A stretch of DNA of 64,000 nt from an uncultured Cytophagales bacterium (GTDB lineage: Bacteria > Bacteroidota > Bacteroidia > Cytophagales > Thermonemataceae), in the NCBI GenBank assembly GCA_937911505.1, contig CALEMF010000076.1, positions 1 to 64,000 on the forward strand, given 5' to 3'. Shown here one piece after another: positions 7,829 to 16,487 of this stretch. The position numbers and the translations under genes were made by a program. Under the pieces are notes generated by a model. That model did not search any database, was not told where the DNA came from, and was given only the letters and a program-made list of their open reading frames with translations. How positions within the stretch are numbered: position 1 is the first letter of the stretch; every line of letters starts with the position of its first letter.

Positions 7829-9826
7829 CTACTCCTTCAAATGCTTGGCGAAAAAGCCCATCATGGTTTGGTAGAGTTCTATTCTATTTTCCTCGTGCCC
7901 AAAGCCGTGTCCTTCGTTGTATTTTACCATATAAGGCACTTCAAAGCCTCTGTCTCTTAGGTTTTTTACAATTTGGTCAGACTCGTTAATGTTTACCCTT
8001 GGGTCGTTAGCACCTTGCACCACAAATAAAGGTTTGGTGATTTTATCTACATTCAAGGCAGGCGAAACCTGCTTCATGATCTCTACATCCTTGGCGTCAT
8101 TTTCATCGTACCACTGTTCGTATACTTGTCCTAGATAGGGCTTCCAGTAAGGTGGAAACGACTTGAAGAAGGTAAATAAGTTAGAAACGCCTACATAGTC
8201 TACCCCACAAACATATAAATCAGGGGTTTTTACTAAGCTGCCTAAGGTGGCTAGTCCGCCGTAGCTTCCCCCATAAATGGCGATTCTGTCCTCATCTATC
8301 ATATTAAGGGTTTTTACGTAAGCAACGCCATCTTCCAAATCATCGAGCATTTTTCTACCAATTTGCTTGCTACCTGCTAGGTAAAACTCCTTCCCATAGC
8401 CTCCTGAACCTCTGTAATTGACTTGCAAAGTAGCGTACCCTCTACTAGCAAATAGCTGCGTTTCTGGATTAAAACCCCAGTAATCCCTAGGCCCGTAGGG
8501 ACCTCCGTGTGGATTTACAATTAAGGGTACTTTTTTTCCTGCTTTTACTTCATTGGGAACGGTCAAATACCCATACATGGTCAGTCCGTCTCTTGTCTTA
8601 AATTTGATCGGTCTCATTTCTGCCATCGCTTCAGGCTTTAGGTCAGGCATGAGATTAAAAATCTCTTTAAAACTATCTTTAGCCACATCATACAAGTAAT
8701 AGACCCCATATAACTTATCGCTGTTAATGTAGAGTAGGTACTTGTCTTCTTCATCGGTTTTGCTTACGATATTGAATGTTTGCTCACCAAATTTCTCCTG
8801 AAACTTTTTATGTAGTTTTTTATAGGTGGCACTTACTGGAATGATGACCGACTTTTCGCCCGTGTTATAGTAATAGTCATTTTCATAGGCTCTTTTACGT
8901 GATCTGCTTATTCCCCCCATGTCATAGGTTTCGTTGGCATATACTTTTTTGAGCACCTTCTTTTCTTTCAAATCATACAAGATGATTTCATCTGTATTGC
9001 TCTCTGTGTTGGAGATCACAAAGGCATCGTGCGGATTTTCACTACGATAGTTGAACCCAACAATGTAAAAATTATCTTTCCAAGTAGTTCTTACCACTTC
9101 TTCAAAGGGTTTCTCCTTCTCTGTTTGGTAATAAAGCACATATTCGGTAAAGTTTTGTTGCTGTGTGTAAGCCCTTAGGTTTCCTTCTTTATCAAAATCG
9201 TAACCGCTAACTGGATTTTGTGGGTCTTTATTTTCAAATATTTTTTTTAATTCTCCATTTTTGATATTGATTTTATAGGGCTCAAAGATTTGAGGGTTGT
9301 CCTTATTCATTGAAACAATCATATAGTCTTTTTGCTCTTTTAGATTGTTCAATATCTGTACACGAACGCCCTCATAAGGGGTCAATGCCTTTTGATTTTG
9401 CCCATCAATATCTACAGCAAATAGATGATAATTTTCATTACCTCCTTTGTCTTGTATGTAGATTAATCTGTTATCGTTGGCCCATCCGTAACCTCTGATG
9501 AGGTCCTCTCCTTCTTCGATAACACGGGTAACTTTATCATTTTCGGTATTTTTAACGTACACATGATTCTTCCCTTTTTCATCTTTTTCTTTGTAAGACA
9601 GGTACAAACCGTTGGGAGAGAACTGAAAAGAGCTTTGCAGTGGTTTTTTAAAGTAATCTTCTACAGAAAACTTGTAATTCCCTGTTTCAGAGGCTGCCAG
9701 TTTACTTAATTCTTCTTCAGAAGAAACAAGGGCAGGATTTCCGGGTAAACTATCTTTTTTCATTTGTGCGATAAGGCTAGAACTACTCCATAACAAGAGT
9801 ATAATAGCGAAAGTTATACGTTGCAT
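7829..9826 (-). CDS. S9 family prolyl oligopeptidase-like serine peptidase
   Basis: A 665-residue secreted peptidase with a signal peptide (MQRITFAIILLLWSSSSLIAQ), an N-terminal seven-bladed propeller (residues about 50-400) and a C-terminal alpha/beta-hydrolase domain. The catalytic triad can be read as Ser521 in GGSYGG, Asp608 in GANDPRV and His640 in NEGHGFG. The VNPHGGPYGPRDYWGFNPE segment is typical of the S9 dipeptidyl/acylaminoacyl peptidase branch. It probably trims peptides in the periplasm. The tandem-repeat array abuts its stop codon at 7829-7831. It looks monocistronic. The length is normal for the family; I cannot assign DPP4, DPP5 or acylaminoacyl specificity. Confidence 0.92.
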   Translation of the reverse strand: MQRITFAIILLLWSSSSLIAQMKKDSLPGNPALVSSEEELSKLAASETGNYKFSVEDYFKKPLQSSFQFSPNGLYLSYKEKDEKGKNHVYVKNTENDKVTRVIEEGEDLIRGYGWANDNRLIYIQDKGGNENYHLFAVDIDGQNQKALTPYEGVRVQILNNLKEQKDYMIVSMNKDNPQIFEPYKINIKNGELKKIFENKDPQNPVSGYDFDKEGNLRAYTQQQNFTEYVLYYQTEKEKPFEEVVRTTWKDNFYIVGFNYRSENPHDAFVISNTESNTDEIILYDLKEKKVLKKVYANETYDMGGISRSRKRAYENDYYYNTGEKSVIIPVSATYKKLHKKFQEKFGEQTFNIVSKTDEEDKYLLYINSDKLYGVYYLYDVAKDSFKEIFNLMPDLKPEAMAEMRPIKFKTRDGLTMYGYLTVPNEVKAGKKVPLIVNPHGGPYGPRDYWGFNPETQLFASRGYATLQVNYRGSGGYGKEFYLAGSKQIGRKMLDDLEDGVAYVKTLNMIDEDRIAIYGGSYGGLATLGSLVKTPDLYVCGVDYVGVSNLFTFFKSFPPYWKPYLGQVYEQWYDENDAKDVEIMKQVSPALNVDKITKPLFVVQGANDPRVNINESDQIVKNLRDRGFEVPYMVKYNEGHGFGHEENRIELYQTMMGFFAKHLKE

Positions 9827-10271
9827 AAGTGGGTTTAGTTTATTTAAAATTTAAGGTCAAAATAATAAGAATATAGATCATTTATGATTTTATATTCTAG
9901 TAGAATTAAGTTTCATCTTTTTCTAAGAGCCACTCCTCATAAAACACTCTTTATACAGAAATAAGTGAAACTATTTGGTAATTTACTCGCTAAGGATCAC
10001 TTTAGTACGACAAGCTTCGTAGTACGAAAGAATACAATGATTTTCATAAATCCAAATATTCATATGATTTTTTTGTGAACACTTTCTCCTGCCTTAACGA
10101 AGGTAATTGTACTTTTCTGCTCTATAAACGCCATAGTGTATGTACTACACGTTTAATAGCAAGGTAAAATCCAGTGCAAAAATAGAGAATTTTTAAGGGG
10201 ACTTCAGAGTTTTGGTAAGAAGCAGACTTGCCGACTGTTCTGGTATAGAATCTTTTGTTGTATTAACGTAT
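9827..10271. other. Gene-free spacer
   Basis: About 450 bases between the S9 peptidase start and the terminator of the lipoprotein operon. It is AT-rich, with a short direct repeat of AGTACGA near 10013-10040. I see no reading frame, RNA gene or promoter motif I would defend, though the peptidase promoter must lie in its first part. Confidence 0.5.
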
Positions 10272-10297
10272 AAAAGCGCGCCCAAGGGCGCGCTTTT
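10272..10297. terminator. Palindromic terminator of lipoprotein operon copy A
   Basis: AAAAGCGCGCCC-AA-GGGCGCGCTTTT, a perfect 12-bp stem with a two-base loop, 27 bases beyond the 251-residue lipoprotein stop codon. The same stem recurs at 12267-12291 after the duplicated operon. The flanking A/T runs would let it work in both directions. Confidence 0.8.
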
Positions 10298-10324
10298 AGT
10301 AATTTTGCGTCTATTTGCTAGCGA

Positions 10325-11080
10325 CTAAAGTACATCATCTTCTTCTTCATTATAAGTGAAACTAATCACATTAGAAGGTGTATTGTTAGTTGCATAAAAA
10401 ATAGCTTGCTGTGTATTGATATCTTGGTAAGAATCTACATTTCCTGTTCGGCCATAGGCAACTATGTAAACGGTAGTACCGTCTTCAAAGTATTGCGCTA
10501 AATCAGATCCATTAATAAAAAAAGTAGTTTCTGCAACCCCAAAGGAAATAGGACCATCAAACGACCACTGATAGTTCTCTCTACTTACTGAGTCAGAGGT
10601 AGAAAGAAAGAGCGTGTAAAATCTATCTTCCTCATTAGGTGATAGGTTTAGATCAAAACGATAATTAGTTGAGAACTGCTCCCGAAAATTCATGTTAGAA
10701 ACCTCTGTAGTAGAAGTGGCTTTGATAGATGCCCTTTCTAGGAGCACTGGAGCAGGTCCTTCGATTTCTAGTAATTTTGAAGTCAGTCGATAGGTATTAT
10801 ACCCTTCTTTGTCGAAGGTAACCTCATAAGTACCAAAAGCTACGTCAGGAAACTCATAACGACCATTGGCATCCGTTACGGTACTGGCAATAGCATTGCA
10901 TTCTCTATCAATCAAATTCACCGTGAAGCCTTCATCGTCGGCTAAGACATCGAATTCATCTCGTGCTTCCACAAAACCGAAAAGAGTATTAGTACGGATA
11001 TCGGGGGTAAGATCGTCTCCACAACCAGTAAAAGTGGATGTAGCTATCAAGGCTACTAAGTAAAATACTATATTTCTCAT
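10325..11080 (-). CDS. Lipoprotein with carboxypeptidase regulatory-like domain (pair A, second gene)
   Basis: A 251-residue lipoprotein with lipobox TFTGCGDD. Residues about 35-105 form a carboxypeptidase-regulatory-like (transthyretin-type) beta-sandwich: FGFVEARDEF, TDANGRYEFPDVAFGTYEV and FDKEGYNTYRL. The remaining ~140 residues are a beta-rich region of unknown fold. It is paralogous to the gene at 12322-13050 (strong similarity in the first 110 residues, weaker after) and more distantly to its operon partner 20 bases upstream. A surface or periplasmic binding role is only a guess; such domains are common in Bacteroidota outer-membrane proteins. Confidence 0.8.
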   Translation of the reverse strand: MRNIVFYLVALIATSTFTGCGDDLTPDIRTNTLFGFVEARDEFDVLADDEGFTVNLIDRECNAIASTVTDANGRYEFPDVAFGTYEVTFDKEGYNTYRLTSKLLEIEGPAPVLLERASIKATSTTEVSNMNFREQFSTNYRFDLNLSPNEEDRFYTLFLSTSDSVSRENYQWSFDGPISFGVAETTFFINGSDLAQYFEDGTTVYIVAYGRTGNVDSYQDINTQQAIFYATNNTPSNVISFTYNEEEDDVL

Positions 11081-11100
11081 TTCTTATAAGTTCTTTGTTA

Positions 11101-11910
11101 TTAATTTTTTTGTCTTAGGGGTTCTGATGTTACTTCTTCTTCGGCTAAATCTACGGTAAGTACTTGTGACGCCTGTCCGTTAAGCGCATAGTAAAAATTT
11201 ACCCCAGTAGTAGTATCAAGGTAAGAATTATCTACAGCGGCAAAACTAGAAGCTGCATAAGCGACTAAGTAAATTGTAGCCTCATCTCCAAATTCTTCAC
11301 GTAAGTCAACAAGTCTAATAATATTACTATCAAAATCGTCAAAATCATCGATATCACCATCATTATCAGTATCAAAAGAAAGGATGTAGTCTTGGTAGTT
11401 AGTAGCACTTACATCACTTGAAGTACTGACAAAAATAGCTATTCTTGGATTGGAGTCAGGAAAAGTTCCTGAAAGATCAGAAGTTACTGAAAGATCAGCT
11501 TCAATCTGTAAAGTAAAATCACTCCGACTTATTTCAAACCTAGTTACGGTAACAGTAGAAGGCGCTACAAAATCGTAATTGTTTTCGTCAAGAGAGAGAG
11601 AGGCAGGTCCTCCTTCTGTCACTTCGATGTCAGCGAAATAGTCATTGTAACCTTCTTTCTGAAACCGCGCTCGGTAGTTACCTCTAAGGACATCAACGAT
11701 TTCAAATACACCATTTTCATTAGTTGTACCAGAAAAGTCAGTACCTTCTAGGGTAACGGTTACGCCTGATTGGTCAGGAATGCGTATACCAAACTCGTTA
11801 AGTACAGTTACTCTTCCGATAACATTGTTTCTTAGCTCAGGATAAACAGCATCATCACTGCAAGCATTCAGTAATAAAATTGCCAAGAGGCTGTAGATTA
11901 TTTTTTTCAT
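11101..11910 (-). CDS. Lipoprotein with carboxypeptidase regulatory-like domain and Asp-rich loop (pair A, first gene)
   Basis: A 269-residue lipoprotein (MKKIIYSLLAILLLNACSDD, lipobox LLNAC). Residues about 28-100 form a carboxypeptidase-regulatory-like sandwich (VTVTLEGTDFSGTTNENG, LRGNYRARFQKEGYNDY). The C-terminal half contains an Asp-rich EF-hand or dockerin-like loop, DTDNDGDIDD, probably for calcium. It is the first gene of a two-gene operon (20 bases to the next) and is closely paralogous to 13095-13868. A TATCTTTA sequence at 11946-11953 on the minus strand sits where the -7 box lies in the other copy. Confidence 0.8.
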   Translation of the reverse strand: MKKIIYSLLAILLLNACSDDAVYPELRNNVIGRVTVLNEFGIRIPDQSGVTVTLEGTDFSGTTNENGVFEIVDVLRGNYRARFQKEGYNDYFADIEVTEGGPASLSLDENNYDFVAPSTVTVTRFEISRSDFTLQIEADLSVTSDLSGTFPDSNPRIAIFVSTSSDVSATNYQDYILSFDTDNDGDIDDFDDFDSNIIRLVDLREEFGDEATIYLVAYAASSFAAVDNSYLDTTTGVNFYYALNGQASQVLTVDLAEEEVTSEPLRQKN

Positions 11911-12266
11911 GGAAAATTGTAGTTTATTACTAAAAAAAACTTGTGTAAAGATAGGGAATTAGCAGAAGGGTAAAAATGTTCTTACATGATTAGTTTGAAG
12001 GTCTTATATTAAGTTTACACACTATAGTATCATATTTTCACTAAAATATATACATTGCATCATTGATAAATACTTCTCATTATTTTTCAGAAAGGGCTAG
12101 ATATAATTATTTATCTCTAATTTAACGTAATATATATTTCTATACTTTCTCATACCAAATTTTGCAACTATCAAGGCTAAAATAGAATAATTTAAAACTG
12201 ACGGCTTATTTAACTGTTTTTCTCCTTTTGCAGTGTTATCTGCTTATCACTTCTCTCTTAATCAAG
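11911..12266. other. Spacer between duplicated operons
   Basis: About 350 AT-rich bases upstream of operon A. The first 60 are similar to the promoter region of operon B (TAAAGATAGGGAATT here, CAAACATAGGGAATT there), showing that the duplication included the promoter. The remainder shows nothing recognisable. Confidence 0.5.
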
Positions 12267-12291
12267 AAAAGCGCGCCCAAGGGCGCGCTTT
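12267..12291. terminator. Palindromic terminator of lipoprotein operon copy B
   Basis: AAAAGCGCGCCC-AA-GGGCGCGCTTT, nearly identical to 10272-10297 and in the equivalent place, about 30 bases after the 242-residue lipoprotein stop codon. It marks the downstream boundary of the duplicated unit. Confidence 0.8.
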
Positions 12292-12321
12292 CAGTAATTT
12301 TGTGTCTATTTGCTAGTGTGA

Positions 12322-13050
12322 CTAAAATATGTCCTCCACTTCTGCATCAAAGGTAAAGCTTACTACGTTAGAAGGGGTATCATTCACAGTGTAGTAAACC
12401 TCTCGTAATGTATTGGGATCCTCATAGGTTCTTGAAAAGTCAGTCTCCCCATGCGCTACCGCATAAATAATTTGACCATCTTCAAAGTATTGTGCTAACG
12501 TATTCTTAGTTACAGAAAATGAATTTACTGCATAATCATATTTATCTTTACTTACGTCATCAGAAGTAGAGAAGAAAACGACAAACTCTCTATCTACTTC
12601 ATCTTCTGGTGATAAAGTTATACTGAAACTATAAGATGAAAAGTTTTCATTTATGTCGAAGTCATCATCAACTACTGTACTCGAAGCGGCCTTAATATTA
12701 CTCGTTCCAAGTAATTTAGGTGCTGGACCTTCAATATCTAACACCTCTGAAATGATTCGATAAGTGTTGTATCCTTCTTTATCGAAAGTAATTTCATAGG
12801 TACCAAAAGCTACATTAGGAAATTCATAACGACCATTGACATCAGTTACTGTATTGGCAATAGAGTTCCCTTCTCTGTCAACCAGATTTACAGTAAATCC
12901 TTCATCGTCAGTCACGTTTCCAAATTCATCATCTGCCTCCACAAATCCAAAGAGCGTATTGGTACGGACATCTGGTGTAAGATCATCGCCACAGCTTGTA
13001 AAAGCCAACATAGTGACTGCTGCAATAAAGTAAAATGCTATATTCTTCAT
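12322..13050 (-). CDS. Lipoprotein with carboxypeptidase regulatory-like domain (pair B, second gene)
   Basis: A 242-residue paralogue of the 10325-11080 product. It has a lipoprotein signal (MLAFTSCGDD), then a conserved carboxypeptidase-regulatory-like domain (FGFVEADDEF, TDVNGRYEFPNVAFGTYEI, FDKEGYNTYRI) and a diverged C-terminal half. The N-terminal domain is almost unchanged between paralogues while the C-terminal half differs widely, which suggests that the C-terminal part carries the specificity. It is the second gene of operon copy B, 44 bases after its partner. Function unknown. Confidence 0.8.
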   Translation of the reverse strand: MKNIAFYFIAAVTMLAFTSCGDDLTPDVRTNTLFGFVEADDEFGNVTDDEGFTVNLVDREGNSIANTVTDVNGRYEFPNVAFGTYEITFDKEGYNTYRIISEVLDIEGPAPKLLGTSNIKAASSTVVDDDFDINENFSSYSFSITLSPEDEVDREFVVFFSTSDDVSKDKYDYAVNSFSVTKNTLAQYFEDGQIIYAVAHGETDFSRTYEDPNTLREVYYTVNDTPSNVVSFTFDAEVEDIF

Positions 13051-13094
13051 TTTTTATAAGTTCTTTATATAATAAATATTAATAATTTGTAAAA

Positions 13095-13868
13095 CTATTG
13101 TCTGATAATATCACTATCATCCTCTGTCAAGTCCAACGTAAATACCTCTGAAGGCTGGTTGTTTAGCGGGTAGTAAATATTTAACCCAGTTGTAGTATCA
13201 ATGTAACTGTGACTAGTAGGACTAGTAGAAGCTGGATAAGCTACCAAGTATACAGTAGCTTCGTCACCAAATGCACTGCGCAGATTGCTAAGAAAAAGCC
13301 TATTGCCGTCGCTATTATCAATATCACCATCGTTATCGAAATCTCGGTAGGAGTAAGATCTTTCATAACTGGTGTTGCTTACGTCCTCTGAAGAGCTGAC
13401 AAAAACAACCATTCCTGGATCAGTCTCGGTTATAACTTCTGAGAACTCTACATCGAAGTCAATACTAGATGTATTTTCTACAAAATCAAAAGTATCGAAC
13501 CCAAGGGTTGAAGGAGCTACAAAATTAAAATCACTTCCTTGATCAGTTGCATTAAAATTCGTAGGTCCTGTCTCTCTTACTTCGATGTCAACAAAGTAGT
13601 CATTGTAACCTTCTTTCTGGAATCGTACTCGGTAATTACCTCTAAGTACATCGGTAATTTCGAATACGCCGTTTTCGTCGGTCATAGCGGAAAAGTCAGT
13701 ACCTTCTAGGGTAACGGTTACGCCTGTTTGGTCGGGAATACGTGTACCGAACTCATTTCGTACAATTACTTCTCCGATAACTGTATTGCGTAGCTCGGGA
13801 TAGACAGCGTCTCTGCTGCAAGCGTTCAATAATAAAATTGCCAGGAGGCTGTAGATTATTTTTTTCAT
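13095..13868 (-). CDS. Lipoprotein with carboxypeptidase regulatory-like domain and Asp-rich loop (pair B, first gene)
   Basis: A 257-residue paralogue of the 11101-11910 product with the same leader (MKKIIYSLLAILLLNACSRD) and sandwich domain (VTVTLEGTDFSAMTDENG, LRGNYRVRFQKEGYNDY). The Asp-rich loop is kept as DFDNDGDIDN, so both pairs retain the probable calcium site although the surrounding sequence has diverged. It heads operon copy B and has a good -7 box at 13904-13911. Confidence 0.8.
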   Translation of the reverse strand: MKKIIYSLLAILLLNACSRDAVYPELRNTVIGEVIVRNEFGTRIPDQTGVTVTLEGTDFSAMTDENGVFEITDVLRGNYRVRFQKEGYNDYFVDIEVRETGPTNFNATDQGSDFNFVAPSTLGFDTFDFVENTSSIDFDVEFSEVITETDPGMVVFVSSSEDVSNTSYERSYSYRDFDNDGDIDNSDGNRLFLSNLRSAFGDEATVYLVAYPASTSPTSHSYIDTTTGLNIYYPLNNQPSEVFTLDLTEDDSDIIRQ

Positions 13869-13903
13869 GGAAAATTGTAGTTTGTTAAATTAGAAATCTG
13901 GCG

Positions 13904-13911
13904 CAAACATA
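13904..13911 (-). promoter_or_regulatory. Bacteroidota -7 promoter element (TATGTTTG)
   Basis: The minus-strand sequence TATGTTTG matches TAnnTTTG 36 bases upstream of the 257-residue lipoprotein start. An A/T-rich stretch follows at the -33 position, without a perfect TTTG. The rest of the spacer up to 14221 is AT-rich and shows no further feature. Confidence 0.5.
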
Positions 13912-14221
13912 GGGAATTGGCAGAGATATAAAAATGCTTTCATAAGACTAGCAAATAAGCTTCGTGTAAGTTTGTACTATCAATTCAATTTTTTATCTTC
14001 TTAGTAGAGTAGTTATTATTTATATATCACTATTTATTATTACTATAGTTAAATTTTCATGTCAAAAGAAGTACTTTTCCCGTATTTTTAACTACTTATC
14101 TAAGGGTTACATTTATGTAAGCTTTGCTTTTATTTATTTCGTAAATATTTCTACATTCCGTAATGTTAAAACACATAGTGCTTTAAAATAAAAATAAGAT
14201 AAATCTATATTATTCTTTTAA

Positions 14222-15397
14222 TTAACTATTTAATTCATTCGTTTTTTCTATTTTTTCTATAAAAATCACTTGAACAATTCCTTTTTTACCAAATTTTACT
14301 TGGTAAGTTTGCGCTGAGTGCCGTAGCTGTCGTATTATTTCAGCCAATTGTTTCGAAGTTTGAGGTGTCAAGCGATAGGTAGTGTTTTTACTAGAAAGGG
14401 TGTAGTGGTGTAAATTGGTGGTTGCTTGTCGAATTTTCCCATAAGAGATGGTAAGCCCCAAGGAGGTGACGAGTAAAGGTACTTCGGCAGTAGGTTGCTC
14501 AGGGAGCAAAGCTAAGCCACGCGCTATTTCTTGTAGGTGCTTGGCGCCATGTAGTTGAAGCCACTGCTTATCGCCAAACCTATAAAAGAGGAAGCTCCCT
14601 ATTACTACCCCCCAAAGCCCTAACGTAATCCAGAGATGCGCCGCATAATAGGGTAAAGTACCGTAGTGCGCAAGTAGGCTACTGAGGCTTAACAGCCCTA
14701 GTGTAATCCACTGAGCCTCTGAAAAGTGCCATAAGTAAGGTCTTGCATCACCCCGTAGGTATTCAAAACCAAAGCGCATGACACCATAAGTAGTTGTATA
14801 CCAAATTGTGAAAGTACCCTCTAGGTAATGCCTTAGTAACAGAATAACCCCAATGCTAATGTTTATGAACAGTACTATAGACTCCCAAAGCGGTACGGGC
14901 CATAGTTTTACCCCTACATAATTAACTGGAAAGCCTCTCTGTGCATGTGTTTTTTGATAGCAAATGCCTACTTTAGCGCTACAGGGCTTACCGTAACAGC
15001 AACCTGCAGAAAGGCAACCCCAACGGCCTATACAAACCAATATACCTACACCAAGTAGCGTGAGATCTAAGTAGGGTAAAATTGGTTGTTGCAGACTATA
15101 TAATACAAGCAAGGTAGTACAGACGATAGCGATCTCTTGCCGATAATAGATAATATTTTCTTGTCCAGTAAATAGTTTTGAAAGCCAAGCAAAAGTAAAA
15201 AAAGTAAGCGCTGCTACTACACTTATTAAAATAGCTATTCCTACATCCAGTCCTGTCAAGTAAGCGAGCATTACGCCTAGTGTGCTTCCTAAAAGAAAGC
15301 CTACGATTCCCAATAGTAAAAAAATATTATAGGTACGACCGAATATATGCCAATGGGGAGAGAGTGGTATAGAGAAACGCGTTTTCAAGAGATACAA
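14222..15397 (-). CDS. Lgt-like (prolipoprotein diacylglyceryl transferase family) membrane protein
   Basis: A 391-residue polytopic membrane protein with about seven hydrophobic segments in residues 25-275 and a soluble tail of about 110 residues. GRWGCLSAGCCYGKP (residues 124-138) lies where Lgt has its GRxGNFxNGE(L)xG signature, and FEYLRGDARP (211-220) corresponds to the Lgt RxP/D region, so the fold is probably Lgt-like. The Asn-rich catalytic signature is replaced by Cys/Gly, so diacylglyceryl transfer to lipoproteins is doubtful; it may be a paralogue with another acceptor. No ATG is available; the frame starts at a TTG three codons after an in-frame stop. It lies downstream of the DUF4157 cluster on the same strand. 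Confidence 0.7.
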   Translation of the reverse strand: MYLLKTRFSIPLSPHWHIFGRTYNIFLLLGIVGFLLGSTLGVMLAYLTGLDVGIAILISVVAALTFFTFAWLSKLFTGQENIIYYRQEIAIVCTTLLVLYSLQQPILPYLDLTLLGVGILVCIGRWGCLSAGCCYGKPCSAKVGICYQKTHAQRGFPVNYVGVKLWPVPLWESIVLFINISIGVILLLRHYLEGTFTIWYTTTYGVMRFGFEYLRGDARPYLWHFSEAQWITLGLLSLSSLLAHYGTLPYYAAHLWITLGLWGVVIGSFLFYRFGDKQWLQLHGAKHLQEIARGLALLPEQPTAEVPLLVTSLGLTISYGKIRQATTNLHHYTLSSKNTTYRLTPQTSKQLAEIIRQLRHSAQTYQVKFGKKGIVQVIFIEKIEKTNELNS

Positions 15398-15491
15398 TCG
15401 TAAATTTTACAATTTTTATATTTTTTTGATTTTTTATTAATCTCATTACTTACCCACACGCTTTTTATTATGAAGTGTAGTACTCCTCTCC

Positions 15492-16478
15492 TCAACTCCA
15501 TGCTGCGCTCATAAGTCTCAAATGCTTCCCATCTTCATAGGCTAGTTGCAATACTACCCTCCTACCCTGAAGACGGCTAAACAGTGGTCCCGCACCAGTG
15601 GGATTAGCGATTTTGAAAATCTCTTCCAAATAGGCCAACCACTCAAAATCCTGATAGCCAGTGGGGGTTTTGGCTTGCCAGAACCACTCTAAGGAAATAG
15701 CTTGGTCTAGTATAGAAGAGTGGGCAGGAATATCTCCCACAATCGCTTTTCGCGCTTCACTTTTGAGGTATGTATGAAGCTTATGAATGGCTGCCAAATA
15801 ATGGGCAAGCGTCTCAAAACTTTGTTCTTTTAACTTAGGTAATACTTGATCAATTTTCTCAGGTCGTAATAAACCCTCTTGCGCCAAAGTGAGGTGCAAT
15901 ATTCGGCGCTTAGCGGTGATGGATCCAACGAGCGCTGGGGAAGCAGGTTGCTCAATGAGCGCCTTGAGGTCGCTTACCTGTGTATTTAAATCTTTCCAAG
16001 TAAAATTACCCGCTTTTTTTTCTACAATATTATTTTCGTTTTTGACGTTTTGATAGTTATTTGTAATTTTTTGTACACTATTTTCATTAGTCGTTCCCTT
16101 GAGCTTTTCTCCCAGTAGTAGTATTTCTATGAAGTCTTGCTGCGCCACGTAGCTTATTTCTTGCGCGATAGATATTTTGTAAAAAACTGGGCTATCTTTT
16201 TTCTCTTTTATATCTACTTCTTGTAAAAACCCTTCAGGAAGCGCCTGCTTTTCAACAGGATTCAGCATAAATAAGCCAAGGTAGATGTCTTCTTTTTTCT
16301 GAAGCTTTTCTACAAGACTAGGTACCTGAACAGGGTGACCGTACACACCACTGAAAGCAAAATGTAGAAAATCGGACAGGGCTTTCCAAGCTACGCTAGG
16401 TACTGACAAGCCTAATGTATAGCTATGCAAGCCTTTTTTAATTACCAGTGGAATTTCACCTATCTCAATTTGTCTCAT
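15492..16478 (-). CDS. Unknown protein in immunity-gene position after toxin-like module
   Basis: A 328-residue soluble protein I do not recognise. It lacks a signal peptide or membrane segment. The N-terminal half (to about residue 130) looks alpha/beta; a Lys/Asn-rich linker (about 130-150) joins it to a helical C-terminal half (TWKDLNTQVSDLKALIEQ, HYLAAIHKLHTYLKSEARK). It starts 9 bases after the stop of the toxin-like module and is surely co-transcribed. Genes in that place after polymorphic toxin tails are usually immunity proteins or chaperones/adaptors; the length favours an adaptor as much as an immunity protein. That role is inferred from position alone. Confidence 0.6.
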   Translation of the reverse strand: MRQIEIGEIPLVIKKGLHSYTLGLSVPSVAWKALSDFLHFAFSGVYGHPVQVPSLVEKLQKKEDIYLGLFMLNPVEKQALPEGFLQEVDIKEKKDSPVFYKISIAQEISYVAQQDFIEILLLGEKLKGTTNENSVQKITNNYQNVKNENNIVEKKAGNFTWKDLNTQVSDLKALIEQPASPALVGSITAKRRILHLTLAQEGLLRPEKIDQVLPKLKEQSFETLAHYLAAIHKLHTYLKSEARKAIVGDIPAHSSILDQAISLEWFWQAKTPTGYQDFEWLAYLEEIFKIANPTGAGPLFSRLQGRRVVLQLAYEDGKHLRLMSAAWS

Positions 16479-16487
16479 GTAGTTAAG

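Noticed and set aside
14222-15397. Naming this gene lgt
   Set aside because: The catalytic Asn-Gly-Glu signature is not present, so the housekeeping enzyme name would mislead.
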